DNA from: Terriglobia bacterium
GTDB lineage: Bacteria > Acidobacteriota > Terriglobia > Terriglobales > Acidobacteriaceae
Direction of reading: 5' to 3'
DNA length: 64,000 bases
Assembly (NCBI GenBank): GCA_020073465.1
Contig: JAIQFC010000003.1
Span: 277,920 to 341,919 of the forward strand
The notes under the pieces were generated by a model, which saw nothing but the letters and a program-made list of their open reading frames with translations, did no database searches and was not told the origin of the DNA. This document shows, piece after piece, positions 51,378-60,552 of this stretch. How positions within the stretch are numbered: position 1 is the first letter of the stretch; every line of letters starts with the position of its first letter. The translations under genes and the position numbers were made by a program.

Positions 51378-53325
51378 AGCAATCCGCGAACGTGCAGAAT
51401 CGCAAGGAAGACTATTGATCCAGCCGACCATAGAGCGCGACGGACGTGCGCAAACCGAATCCCCTAAGAAGCTGCGGCGGATACTGGCAGGCGATCTCGA
51501 TGACATCGTCCTGATGGCTCTGCGCAAGGAGCCCAGCCTTCGATACGCGTCAGTGGAGCAGTTCGCGGACGACATTCGCCTCCACTTGGACGGCTTGCCG
51601 GTCGCGGCGACGAAGAGCTCGTGGAAATACCGGGCGCGAAAGTTTGCACGCCGGCACACGACCGGTCTGGCAGCTGCGGCGGTGGTGGTGCTGGCAGTGC
51701 TGGCTGGTGTGGGCGCGACTTTGCGTGAAGCCCGAATTGCAGCCGCTAACGCGCAACGCGCCGAAAGGCGATTCACTGATGTTCGCCACTTGGCCAATTC
51801 GTTTTTGTTCGAGTTTCATGACGCGATCGAGCATCTTCCAGGGTCGACCCCGGCCCGGGAACTGGTGGTCAAGCGCGCCCTTGAGTATCTGGATAGCCTC
51901 TCGCAGGAGGCGGGCAGTGACTCCTCCCTGCGAAGCGAACTCGCTGTGGCCTACGAGAAGGTGGGCGATGTGCAAGGCTCGCCGTATCGGGACAATTTGG
52001 GCAACTTCCAGGGCGCGCTGGCCAGTTTTCAAAAGTCGATCGCCATCCGGGAACAACTCATCCAGTCGTCGCCCCGGGACCAGGATCTCCGCAGTTTACT
52101 TGCCCGGAACTATGGCGAGATCGGAGACGTGTTCACTGCCACCGGCGACTTGAAAGCTGCGCTGACCAGCTACCACCGGGGACTCGACGTGCTGATGAAC
52201 CAGCCTCCCAGTGTGAAGTCAAGGATTCGGATGGAGATACTATACGTCCGCTACGGAGTCGGACTGGCACAAAGCGGGGATCTTACGCAAGCAGTCGACA
52301 GTTACCAGAAAGGCATCGTCATCATTGACGAGCTGCTCAAGGAAGATCCATCCGATCGTGAAAATGTGCGAGACAAGGGGGTAGCCTATATCCACCTTGC
52401 GGACGCTTACCTGCAAATGCGGGATCTTCCGCGGGCACTGACGAATAGCCGGACAGCCTATGCCGTATTCGAGTCGCTGATTGATCCGGCCAATGCGCAA
52501 TCCCGACGAGACGCGGGGGTCGCCAACGAACGTATTGCCGACATTCTCGAAAGAATGGGCGACAAGCGAAACGCCCTTGCGATCCGGCTGAGCGAACTGG
52601 CCGCAGACAAGGAGGCGGCAAAGGCCGATCCTTCCGATCAACTACTTCGCCGCGACGTGAATATCTCGTGCTACAAGGCCGCCTATCTGCAATCGGCTCT
52701 GGGACAGATGTCTCTTGCTCTAGAAAACCAGCGCGGTTGTGTTGACTTGGGTGAAGCCGCGGTCGCTGTCGATCCCAGCGCGATCACTCGCAACGACCTG
52801 CAAGTTCTCTATTTTCGGCTTGGCGAGATGCTGAAGAAGACCGGGCAGAATCAACAGGCGCTTCGCTACCTGGGAAAGGCGCAGAACTTGGCCGCATCGC
52901 TGGCGAAAGCTGACCCAAAAGATCTGGCGGTGCGTGCCGACTTGGCAGAAATCAGAATGAACCTGGCCGATGTGCAGCTCGTGTTGGGGAACTCTGTGGC
53001 GGCGCTGGCGGGCTACCGTGATGCGTTGTCGATCGGCGAGTCCGTGGTCGCGGCAAACCCAACAAACTCCGACTGGCGCATTCTCTTGGCACGAGTGCAT
53101 GAAAAACTGGGAGCTTTCTATGCCATTCAGGCCGCCAAGAACTCTCCTCTCTCACAGAACTTGGCAATATGGGAGGAAGCTCGCGACTCGTACCAGAAAA
53201 GCTCAGGGATCTGGAACGATCTACAGGTACACAACGAACTGGGAGCTGACTACGCGGGCGAGCCGTCAGAGGTTTCCCGCCAAATCGCAAAGTGCACCGC
53301 AGCGATCGCGGCGCGCCAGCATTGA
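51361..53325 (+). CDS. Kinase 'tail' 2: headless paralog (subdomain XI, membrane helix, TPR)
   Basis: The product is 654 aa from a GTG that overlaps the end of tail 1 by 17 bases; a TTG at 51415 with AGGAAG upstream is an alternative. The layout equals tail 1: 'KKLRRILAGDLDDIVLMALRKEPSLRYASVEQFADDIRLHL', a membrane helix ('LAAAAVVVLAVLAGVGATL'), 'RRFTDVRHLANSFLFEFHDAI', TPR repeats and a C-terminal block with 'YQKSSGIWNDL'. No kinase catalytic residues exist upstream in any frame between the genes. It is the same length as tail 1 without internal stops, so it is not a random fragment. Confidence 0.85.
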   Translation: MASISEAIRERAESQGRLLIQPTIERDGRAQTESPKKLRRILAGDLDDIVLMALRKEPSLRYASVEQFADDIRLHLDGLPVAATKSSWKYRARKFARRHTTGLAAAAVVVLAVLAGVGATLREARIAAANAQRAERRFTDVRHLANSFLFEFHDAIEHLPGSTPARELVVKRALEYLDSLSQEAGSDSSLRSELAVAYEKVGDVQGSPYRDNLGNFQGALASFQKSIAIREQLIQSSPRDQDLRSLLARNYGEIGDVFTATGDLKAALTSYHRGLDVLMNQPPSVKSRIRMEILYVRYGVGLAQSGDLTQAVDSYQKGIVIIDELLKEDPSDRENVRDKGVAYIHLADAYLQMRDLPRALTNSRTAYAVFESLIDPANAQSRRDAGVANERIADILERMGDKRNALAIRLSELAADKEAAKADPSDQLLRRDVNISCYKAAYLQSALGQMSLALENQRGCVDLGEAAVAVDPSAITRNDLQVLYFRLGEMLKKTGQNQQALRYLGKAQNLAASLAKADPKDLAVRADLAEIRMNLADVQLVLGNSVAALAGYRDALSIGESVVAANPTNSDWRILLARVHEKLGAFYAIQAAKNSPLSQNLAIWEEARDSYQKSSGIWNDLQVHNELGADYAGEPSEVSRQIAKCTAAIAARQH

Positions 53326-53432
53326 AGCGGTGAAGACCGCGTCGGTTGAGTGAGTATGCCTCTTTTACCGGTATCGACCGAAGGCGGCGGACGAGTAGCA
53401 AGTGGCGAGCGCCCTGAAGGAAAGTAGCGGAC

Positions 53433-55406
53433 ATGGCAGAAGTGGAAGCGCGAGACTCGATCGAGCCGACCCCCGAGCGCGAGGACCGTTCACAGGGAAA
53501 GTCCCCCAAGAAGCTGCGGCGGATGCTGGCCGGGGATCTTGATGACATCGTGCTGATGGCGCTGCGCAAGGAGCCGGACCGCCGCTATGCGTCGGTGGAG
53601 CAGTTCGCGGAAGATATCCGCAATCATCTTGAGGGGCGCGCTGTTACCGCCACGAAGGGCACGTGGAACTACCGGGCGGAAAAGTTCGTGCGACGGCACA
53701 AGGTGGGGGTTGCGGCGACAGCGGTCGTGGTTCTTGCGCTGGCGACGGGCATCGGCGCGACGGTGCGCGAGGCCCGCATCGCGCGCCGGCAAGCCGAAAT
53801 TGCGGGCGCTGAACGGGCGCGAGCTGAACAGCGTTTCAACGATGTGCGCCAACTTTCGGACTCGCTGATTTTTGATATCCACGACGCCATTCAGAACCTT
53901 CCCGGCGCGACCCCAGCGCGTAAACTCCTGCTCGATCGCGCGGTGCAATATCTGGACCGCGTGGCCAAGGATTCGGGCGGCGATCCAGACCTGCAACGCG
54001 AGTTGGCTTGGGGATACCAACGCCTGGCGGTTGTTCAAGGAAGTACAACAGAGTCGAATCTCGGGGACTCGGAGGCAGCGGAAGCCAGCGACCGCAAAGC
54101 CCTCACCCTTTTTGAATCCGTGGCCAAAGCAAATCCCGGCAATGTAATCGACCAATTGAACGTGGCCATGATTCACCGCATCCTCGCCTTTTCCTCGCTG
54201 ATGCAGCCCAGTGGCAAGAAGGATCTGGAGCAGGCCATGGCGATTACTGAGCGGCTTATCAAGAAAGACCCGGCGAATCCAAAGGTGAGGAGCGAAAGGT
54301 CAATCGAGTATCAGAACCTGGCTTTCATGCAGGATGCTTTCGGTGACAGGGCCCACGCTCTGGAGTCTTATCGTCAGAATCAAGCGCTGAAACTGGACTT
54401 GTTCCACACCAATCCAGAGTATCGAAAAATCCGCCGCAGTCTCGGAATGTCGACGATTCTGCTTGGGAGTGCTCTGGCTCGCTCGGGCTTGCGCGAGGAC
54501 GCCCTTAAGACAGTGCGGCAAGGAATTGAGTTCTACGAGACTGAACCGAAGGGCGAGGACGAAGTCAACGTAAGGCGCGAGCGCGCCATTGCACGACAGA
54601 AGCTGGGAGACATCCTGTTGATGAACGGAGATGCCCATGCCGCGCTGGCGAGCTATGAGCAGGCTCGATCAGAGTTGCAGCCGATGGCCAAGGCAGATCC
54701 TCAGAACACCATGCTTCAGCTGGACATCGCAGCCATGGACTACCACGAGGGCAGAGCCCTCGCAACCATGGGCAGATACGATGACGCCATTGTAAGACTG
54801 CAGAAAGCTGCCTCTGCTTTTGACGCGCTCCATGCTCCCACCCGGTCCGCCGATGACTCTCCTCACGGGTTGGGGGCCATCTACATCTGGCTTGGTGAAG
54901 CTCATGCCGGCAATGGGGACCTACGACACGCCCTGCAGAACTACCAGAAGGCCGCCGTCGCCTTGGGGGAGACCTCAAGCCAGCAGACCGACGATGACAC
55001 ACGCTGCGAACTGGCAGTGGCTTACACCAAGTCTGCCACTGTGCTGGCGAAGGTGGGCAAGCTGCGCGAGGCTTCGGAAGCCTATCGAGAGGCTTTGGGC
55101 ATAGTGACTCCGGCCGCCATTCCAGAGCACCGCGACGTGCCAGCCCTCTATGCGATTGCTGACGCATCCGCAGGGCTCGGAGACGTCACCGCCGCGATTG
55201 CGCACGAAGCGAAAGACAATCGCGAGCGTTCCCGCTTGGAGGAGGAAGCGCGCAGGATGTACCGCAACAGTCTCGATGCGTGGAAGCAGATCCCGAATCC
55301 TTCCCGCATCAGCCCAAGTGGATTTCAGGTCAGCCATCCGGTGCGCGTCGCTGGTCTGGAAAAAGCAGCAGCCGTGCCTGCAGAAGCGAGGGGTGCCGGA
55401 CATTGA
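53433..55406 (+). CDS. Kinase 'tail' 3: headless paralog (subdomain XI, membrane helix, TPR)
   Basis: The product is 657 aa, 107 bases after tail 2. It starts with an acidic linker, then 'KKLRRMLAGDLDDIVLMALRKEPDRRYASVEQFAEDIRNHL', a membrane helix ('VAATAVVVLALATGIGATV'), a longer coiled coil ('IARRQAEIAGAERARAEQRF'), 'VRQLSDSLIFDIHDAIQNLPGATPAR', TPR repeats and the C-terminal 'YRNSLDAWKQIPNPSRISPSGF' block. The juxtamembrane part is closest to tail 2, while the TPR part has diverged from both. It converges on a sulfotransferase-like gene 31 bases away. Confidence 0.85.
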   Translation: MAEVEARDSIEPTPEREDRSQGKSPKKLRRMLAGDLDDIVLMALRKEPDRRYASVEQFAEDIRNHLEGRAVTATKGTWNYRAEKFVRRHKVGVAATAVVVLALATGIGATVREARIARRQAEIAGAERARAEQRFNDVRQLSDSLIFDIHDAIQNLPGATPARKLLLDRAVQYLDRVAKDSGGDPDLQRELAWGYQRLAVVQGSTTESNLGDSEAAEASDRKALTLFESVAKANPGNVIDQLNVAMIHRILAFSSLMQPSGKKDLEQAMAITERLIKKDPANPKVRSERSIEYQNLAFMQDAFGDRAHALESYRQNQALKLDLFHTNPEYRKIRRSLGMSTILLGSALARSGLREDALKTVRQGIEFYETEPKGEDEVNVRRERAIARQKLGDILLMNGDAHAALASYEQARSELQPMAKADPQNTMLQLDIAAMDYHEGRALATMGRYDDAIVRLQKAASAFDALHAPTRSADDSPHGLGAIYIWLGEAHAGNGDLRHALQNYQKAAVALGETSSQQTDDDTRCELAVAYTKSATVLAKVGKLREASEAYREALGIVTPAAIPEHRDVPALYAIADASAGLGDVTAAIAHEAKDNRERSRLEEEARRMYRNSLDAWKQIPNPSRISPSGFQVSHPVRVAGLEKAAAVPAEARGAGH

Positions 55407-55437
55407 AGCAACGCCTTCTGTCCAAAGAGCCCGGCCT

Positions 55438-56028
55438 CTAACACAGATCCACCCGTTCCCCGTTACCCTTTGAGCGCTGTCGATAGAGCGTCGCGTCGAC
55501 CTGCTGAGTCATCACTTCCACGTTCAATGGGATTTCAAGAAACTGCACCAGGCTTTCCGCAACCACTTTGGGCTCGCGCAAGACGCTGTGATAGTACACA
55601 CGGATCACTTTCACATTGGGCTTTCCATTGAGCCAGGTGTTGACCTCGAACAAGTGATTCTGAAATGCCTTGGTCATGGCTGCGGCATTCGCTGCGTTCG
55701 TGGCCGTCCCGCGATGGTGTAGCATCCGTTCCTGCGAGGCCAGCACCTCCGGGAGCGGCCGTTGCATAAAGATGATGCGGTATTCATGTCCCGGCGGAAG
55801 GGAGAGGAGGAGCTGCGAGATTACCTTCACCGCCTTGCCTTCTGCTTCCGCGATGCACCCAGGATCCTTCGGGAGCTGCTTGATGCGCTCCCACTCCAAA
55901 TAGCCTTTCGGGTTGTCGACATCGGCCCGGCGTTCGCCGTCGGCAAGGATCGGCATCCCTCCCGCGGCCAGCATTTGCATCATGAGAGAAGTGCCTGAAC
56001 GAGGCAGTCCCGAGACAATTGTAATCAT
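55438..56028 (-). CDS. Small sulfotransferase-like P-loop protein
   Basis: The product is 196 aa. 'MITIVSGLPRSGTSLMMQML' at the very N-terminus is the P-loop-like PAPS site of Sulfotransfer_3-type proteins. 'IIFMQRPLPEVLASQERML' corresponds to the 3'-phosphate region ('RDP..V..S'), with Asp replaced by Leu, and 'VIRVYYHSVLREP...LVQFLEIPL' to the C-terminal fold. It is shorter than typical sulfotransferases and may act on a different acceptor or be structural. It is divergent from the GH2 gene. Confidence 0.78.
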   Translation of the reverse strand: MITIVSGLPRSGTSLMMQMLAAGGMPILADGERRADVDNPKGYLEWERIKQLPKDPGCIAEAEGKAVKVISQLLLSLPPGHEYRIIFMQRPLPEVLASQERMLHHRGTATNAANAAAMTKAFQNHLFEVNTWLNGKPNVKVIRVYYHSVLREPKVVAESLVQFLEIPLNVEVMTQQVDATLYRQRSKGNGERVDLC

Positions 56029-56122
56029 GAGTCCTCAGGTCAGTAATTTTCCGCAGGAGTCAATTCTAACTGACCGAGCAGCGAGGGGCGTGGGCTGGTA
56101 TTCTTCTGTGCCAGGAGTTTCC

Positions 56123-58651
56123 ATGACATTTACCGGAAGATGTCTGGTTGGCCTCGCGCAGTGCGCACTGGTGGTCGCCGTGCTCTCATCCACGGCTCCC
56201 GCGGCACCACCCACCGTCACTGCCTGGGATGCCCGGCGGCAGAGCTTCGACGATGGCTGGCGATTCTACAAGGGGACGGCCGACGGCGCGGAGCAACAAC
56301 AGTTTAATGACTCAAAGTGGCGAGCCATCAGGCTGCCACACGACTGGGCCATCGAAGGTCCATTCGATCCCAGGATCAACCCTCATATCGGCGCGCTGCC
56401 GTCCTTCGGTACGGGTTGGTACCGGAAGACATTTGTGCTCCCACCAAGTGCGAAGGGGAAATACTTCGCAGTGGAATTCGACGGCGCCATGTCGAACTCG
56501 CAAGTCTGGCTGAATGGCCATTTGCTCGGAGGGCGTCCTTACGGCTATTCGGGATTTCAGCTCGATTTGACGCCATACTTGAACTTCGGCGGTGAACCCA
56601 ATGTGCTGGCAGTGCGCCTCACTCCGGAGGAGCATTCGTCGAGATGGTATCCAGGGGCGGGCATCTACCGTAACGTCTGGCTCGATGTCACAGGCCCGGT
56701 GCACGTGACACATTGGGGCACATACGTGACCACGCCAGAAGTCGCCGACGATCACGCCGTGGTTTCGGTGAAGACGGAAGTTCGCAACCGTTCTGACAAA
56801 GAGGTGAACGTTACCCTCCGCACCTCGCTCCTGAATCCGGAAGGCCGGAACGTGGGCAGCAAAGACGGCGCGGTCAGTATCACTGGTTCGGGGAGTGAGA
56901 CTGTATCGACCACCTTGACTGTTCCCCATCCGCAGCGGTGGGACCTTGATCATCCCTATCTCTACAGCGTCGTCAGTGAAGTCCTAGCCGATGGTAAATC
57001 GGTAGACCGCTACACGACTCCGTTCGGCATTCGCACCATTACGTTCGACAAGAACAGAGGCTTCCTGCTCAACGGGCAGCACGTAAGACTGCATGGAGTG
57101 TGCGATCACCACGACCTCGGCGCTCTGGGCACGGCGGTAAACCGGCGCGCCACCGAGAGGCAGCTGCAAATCCTCAGCGCAGCGGGGGTAAACGCGATCC
57201 GCACCAGCCACAATCCTCCGTCTCCAGAGCTTCTGGAATTCGCCGACCGGATGGGCTTCCTGGTCATGGACGAGGCCTTCGATATGTGGCGCATTCCAAA
57301 GAATCCGAACGACTACAGCAAATATTTCGACGAGTGGTCGGAGCGGGATGTGCATGACTTTGTGCGGCGGGATCGCAACCATCCGAGCGTGATCTTGTGG
57401 AGCATTGGCAATGAGATTCCAGAGCAGTGGGATGCGAACGGAGCGAAAGAGGCCCACCGGTTGACGGCCTTCTTCCACCAGGAAGATCCCACGCGGCCCA
57501 CCAGTTCGGCATTCAACGGCTGGCAGGAGGCGATCAAGAATAAGCTGGCCGACGAAGTGGACATTCCGGGATTCAACTACCGGCCGATGCACTACGAGCA
57601 GATCATGAAGGAGCACCCGCAGTGGATCATTTTCGGCTCGGAGACGGAATCCTGCGTGAGCTCGCGCGGGGTGTACCATCTGCCGATTGAGAAGTATGAG
57701 AGACATCCTTCGCTGCAGCTTTCGAGCTATGACATCATCGCCCCGCCATGGGCCTATTGCCCCGACGTGGAATTCACTTACCAGGACAAGTTTCCTCAGG
57801 TTCTTGGCGAGTTTGTCTGGACCGGATTCGACTACATTGGGGAACCGACCCCCTACTTCTGGTCAGGTGGAGACGTTTCACTGAAGTCCGCCGACTGGCC
57901 TTCACGCAGTTCCTACTTCGGCATGATTGACCTGGCTGGCTTTCCCAAAGACCGGTATTACCTCTATCAAAGTCAGTGGACGACGAAGCCGATGGTTCAC
58001 CTGCTGCCGCACTGGAACTGGGAAGGCAAAGAAGGTCAGACCATACCGGTGATGGCGTATTCGAACGCGGAAGAGGTGGAACTCCTGGTTAACGGAAAGT
58101 CATTGGGCAAGAAGAAGCGATACGCGGAAATGTGGGAGATGCCGGTTGGAAAGAACGTCAGCGCGGACGGGAACTTCATGTCCAAGTACCGGCGGGTTTG
58201 GCAGGTGCCTTACCAGCCCGGCACTCTGAAGGCCGTGGCGTATCAAGGCGGCAAACAAGTGGCTGTCGATGAGGTCCGCACCGCGAGCGCACCTGCGCGA
58301 GTGAAACTCTTGCCGGATCGCACTGTCATCCAGAACGATGGGGACGATCTCTCCTTCATTACTGTGCGTATCGAAGACAAGAACGGTAACCTCTGTCCGC
58401 TGGCCGACAATCTGGTGCACTTCGATGTCACCGGCGCTGGGACAATTGCTGCGGTGGACAACGGGAATGCTGCCACCGAGGAACCTTTCCAGGCCGATCA
58501 CCGCAAGGCGTTCAGCGGACTCGCACTCCTGATTGTGCGGTCAAAGGCAGGTGAGGCGGGGAAGATTCGGGTTGTGGCATCTTCGAACGGTCTCGCCCAC
58601 GGCAGCGCAGAAATCACGACTCTGCCGTCGAAAGTTGCGAGGGCCAGGTAG
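56123..58651 (+). CDS. GH2-family beta-galactosidase-like hydrolase, secreted
   Basis: The ATG at 56123 (AGGAG upstream) gives 842 aa with signal peptide 'LVGLAQCALVVAVLSSTAPAA'; the frame extends further upstream only across the divergent gene. It has a sugar-binding jellyroll (about 35-200), an Ig-like domain and a TIM barrel with 'HGVCDHHDLGALG', the acid/base in 'ILWSIGNEIPEQW' and the nucleophile in 'VLGEFVWTGFDYIGEPTPY'. DUF4982-like and C-terminal Ig-like domains ('VRIEDKNGNLCPLADNLVHFDVTG') follow, as in many GH2 beta-galactosidases. It precedes a GH9 gene by 21 bases, so both are probably one operon for plant-polymer breakdown. Confidence 0.9.
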   Translation: MTFTGRCLVGLAQCALVVAVLSSTAPAAPPTVTAWDARRQSFDDGWRFYKGTADGAEQQQFNDSKWRAIRLPHDWAIEGPFDPRINPHIGALPSFGTGWYRKTFVLPPSAKGKYFAVEFDGAMSNSQVWLNGHLLGGRPYGYSGFQLDLTPYLNFGGEPNVLAVRLTPEEHSSRWYPGAGIYRNVWLDVTGPVHVTHWGTYVTTPEVADDHAVVSVKTEVRNRSDKEVNVTLRTSLLNPEGRNVGSKDGAVSITGSGSETVSTTLTVPHPQRWDLDHPYLYSVVSEVLADGKSVDRYTTPFGIRTITFDKNRGFLLNGQHVRLHGVCDHHDLGALGTAVNRRATERQLQILSAAGVNAIRTSHNPPSPELLEFADRMGFLVMDEAFDMWRIPKNPNDYSKYFDEWSERDVHDFVRRDRNHPSVILWSIGNEIPEQWDANGAKEAHRLTAFFHQEDPTRPTSSAFNGWQEAIKNKLADEVDIPGFNYRPMHYEQIMKEHPQWIIFGSETESCVSSRGVYHLPIEKYERHPSLQLSSYDIIAPPWAYCPDVEFTYQDKFPQVLGEFVWTGFDYIGEPTPYFWSGGDVSLKSADWPSRSSYFGMIDLAGFPKDRYYLYQSQWTTKPMVHLLPHWNWEGKEGQTIPVMAYSNAEEVELLVNGKSLGKKKRYAEMWEMPVGKNVSADGNFMSKYRRVWQVPYQPGTLKAVAYQGGKQVAVDEVRTASAPARVKLLPDRTVIQNDGDDLSFITVRIEDKNGNLCPLADNLVHFDVTGAGTIAAVDNGNAATEEPFQADHRKAFSGLALLIVRSKAGEAGKIRVVASSNGLAHGSAEITTLPSKVARAR

Positions 58652-58672
58652 CCTCGCAGCGGAAAGGCCATC

Positions 58673-60523
58673 ATGAGACGGCATTTTGCTTTATTGCTGG
58701 CTTTCAGTTCCGCGTTAATTTTGGCAGCGCAATCGTTTGCCGGCGAGTCAAAGATCCTGACCAATCATCTGGGGTACGAGGCCGCGGGCCCAAAGCACGC
58801 AGTCATCCTGGGCAAAGCAGGCGACAGCTTTACTGACTGCTCAATGAAGGATGACGTCACCGATCAGCAACTTCTTTCCGTCACACCGATATCCACGGGC
58901 CCCGTCCAGAAGTGGAGAGACTGGCATTTCTGGACCCTCGATTTCGACACCTTTACCACCGAAGGTAAGTACTACCTGGAGTGCACATCCAGTTCCGGCA
59001 ACGTTCGGTCCTTTCCCTTCCTGGTGCAGCGCGACCTGCTGGAACGCAACACGCTTTCCGACGTCATCTACTACTTCAAGGACGAGCGCAGCTCCGGCGA
59101 AATGGACAAGGCCGACAGCCACCTCGCATTCGAAGGCTCGAAAAAGGGCACAATCGACGCGCACGGAGGATGGTGGGACGCCACCGGCGATTACGGCAAA
59201 CACTTTTCTCATCTCTCATTTTCTACCTACTTCAATCCCCAGCAGGTTCCACTGGTCGTCTACAGTCTGCTCAAAAGCTACGACCAGACCAAACGCCGCG
59301 GCCTGCAAGGCTTCGCTCGGTATCAACCTCACCTCCTCGACGAAGCTATGTTCGGAGCGGACTACCTGGTCCGCATGAAGGTGGCGAACGGATCGTTCTA
59401 TCGTTCGGTGTCAACCGGCAGCGTGAAACAGGTTCCCGAGGAGCGCAAGATCGCGGGTGAGATGAAGCGTTTTGGTATCGAAAACGCCCCCGGCAAAGGT
59501 GCTCCCGAGATGGTGGAAAAAGCGAACAGCGATCTCGAGTATGAAGTCAGTTATCGCTCAGGGGGCGGCATCGCGATCGCGGCCCTGGCCATGGCCAGCA
59601 CCTATCCGGTCTTCGGACAGTTTCGCAGCGCAGATTATCTGAAGGCGGCTGAAGATGCCTTCGACTACCTGGAGAAGAACAATCTCAAACTCACAAACGA
59701 TGGCAAAGAGAACATCGTTGATGACTATTGCGCACTGGCCGCCGCAACCGAACTCTTCCGCGCCACGCACGGCGAAAAATACAAGGCAGCTGCAGACCGC
59801 CGCGCCCAAACCCTTCTGTCCCGCCAGATTAGCTCCGGAGGCCGCGAGAACTATTGGCGTGCCGACGATAATCAGCGACCTTTCTTTCACGCCTCTGACG
59901 GCGGCTTCCCGGTGGTAAGCCTGCTCTACTACTCTGAGATCGCCGATCCACCGGTGAAACAGCATGTGCTGGACGTGGTAAAGAAGTCGCTGCAGTTCGA
60001 GCTAGCGGTCACCTCTGAAGTGAACAATCCTTTCGGCTACAGCCGGGAGTATGTGCAAGACAAGACTGGTGCGCGCCGCACCAGCTTCTTCTTTCCACAC
60101 AACAGCGACGCCGCCCCCTGGTGGCAGGGCGAGAATGCACGGCTGGCCTCGGTCGCCACGGCGGCCCGGCTCGCCGGACAGTTCCTCTTGCAGGACGCGG
60201 CCTTCCGCCGCCAACTCGACACCTTTGCCGCGAACCAGCTGAACTGGATTCTGGGACTGAACCCATTCGATTCCTGCATGCTCAATGGCGTCGGACGCAA
60301 CAACCCTCCTTACATGTATTTTGACTCGTGGGAATTTACCAATGCGCCGGGCGGGATCTCGAACGGAATCACCAGCGGATTCAAAGACGAAAGTGACATC
60401 GATTACATGCTCCCGTACCGGCAAACGGGCGCCGACAATGATTGGCGTTGGGGAGAGCAATGGCTGCCGCACGCCGCCTGGTACCTTCTGGCAGTCTCCA
60501 CCGGAGGAGAGGCAGCTCATTGA
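58673..60523 (+). CDS. GH9-family endoglucanase-like hydrolase, secreted
   Basis: The product is 616 aa with signal peptide 'FALLLAFSSALILAAQSFA'. An N-terminal CelD_N-type Ig domain ('KILTNHLGYEAAGPKHAVI' to about 118) precedes the (alpha/alpha)6 barrel with the base motif 'GGWWDATGDYGKHFSH' (Asp169 and Asp173) and the C-terminal acid in 'WRWGEQWLPHAAWYLLA'. 'LGLNPFDSCMLNGVGRNNPPY' matches the GH9 substrate-site loop. The 'DATGD' spacing, one residue longer than the usual DAGD, occurs in a GH9 subgroup. It probably cleaves beta-1,4-glucan or a related plant polymer. Confidence 0.9.
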   Translation: MRRHFALLLAFSSALILAAQSFAGESKILTNHLGYEAAGPKHAVILGKAGDSFTDCSMKDDVTDQQLLSVTPISTGPVQKWRDWHFWTLDFDTFTTEGKYYLECTSSSGNVRSFPFLVQRDLLERNTLSDVIYYFKDERSSGEMDKADSHLAFEGSKKGTIDAHGGWWDATGDYGKHFSHLSFSTYFNPQQVPLVVYSLLKSYDQTKRRGLQGFARYQPHLLDEAMFGADYLVRMKVANGSFYRSVSTGSVKQVPEERKIAGEMKRFGIENAPGKGAPEMVEKANSDLEYEVSYRSGGGIAIAALAMASTYPVFGQFRSADYLKAAEDAFDYLEKNNLKLTNDGKENIVDDYCALAAATELFRATHGEKYKAAADRRAQTLLSRQISSGGRENYWRADDNQRPFFHASDGGFPVVSLLYYSEIADPPVKQHVLDVVKKSLQFELAVTSEVNNPFGYSREYVQDKTGARRTSFFFPHNSDAAPWWQGENARLASVATAARLAGQFLLQDAAFRRQLDTFAANQLNWILGLNPFDSCMLNGVGRNNPPYMYFDSWEFTNAPGGISNGITSGFKDESDIDYMLPYRQTGADNDWRWGEQWLPHAAWYLLAVSTGGEAAH

Positions 60524-60552
60524 AACTCTGGCGGTTAAAAAACGGAAGCGAC

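Noticed and set aside
55913..56122. 70-residue N-terminal extension of the GH2 frame
   Set aside because: It is antisense to the sulfotransferase-like gene; the ATG at 56123 has AGGAG and is followed directly by a signal peptide.
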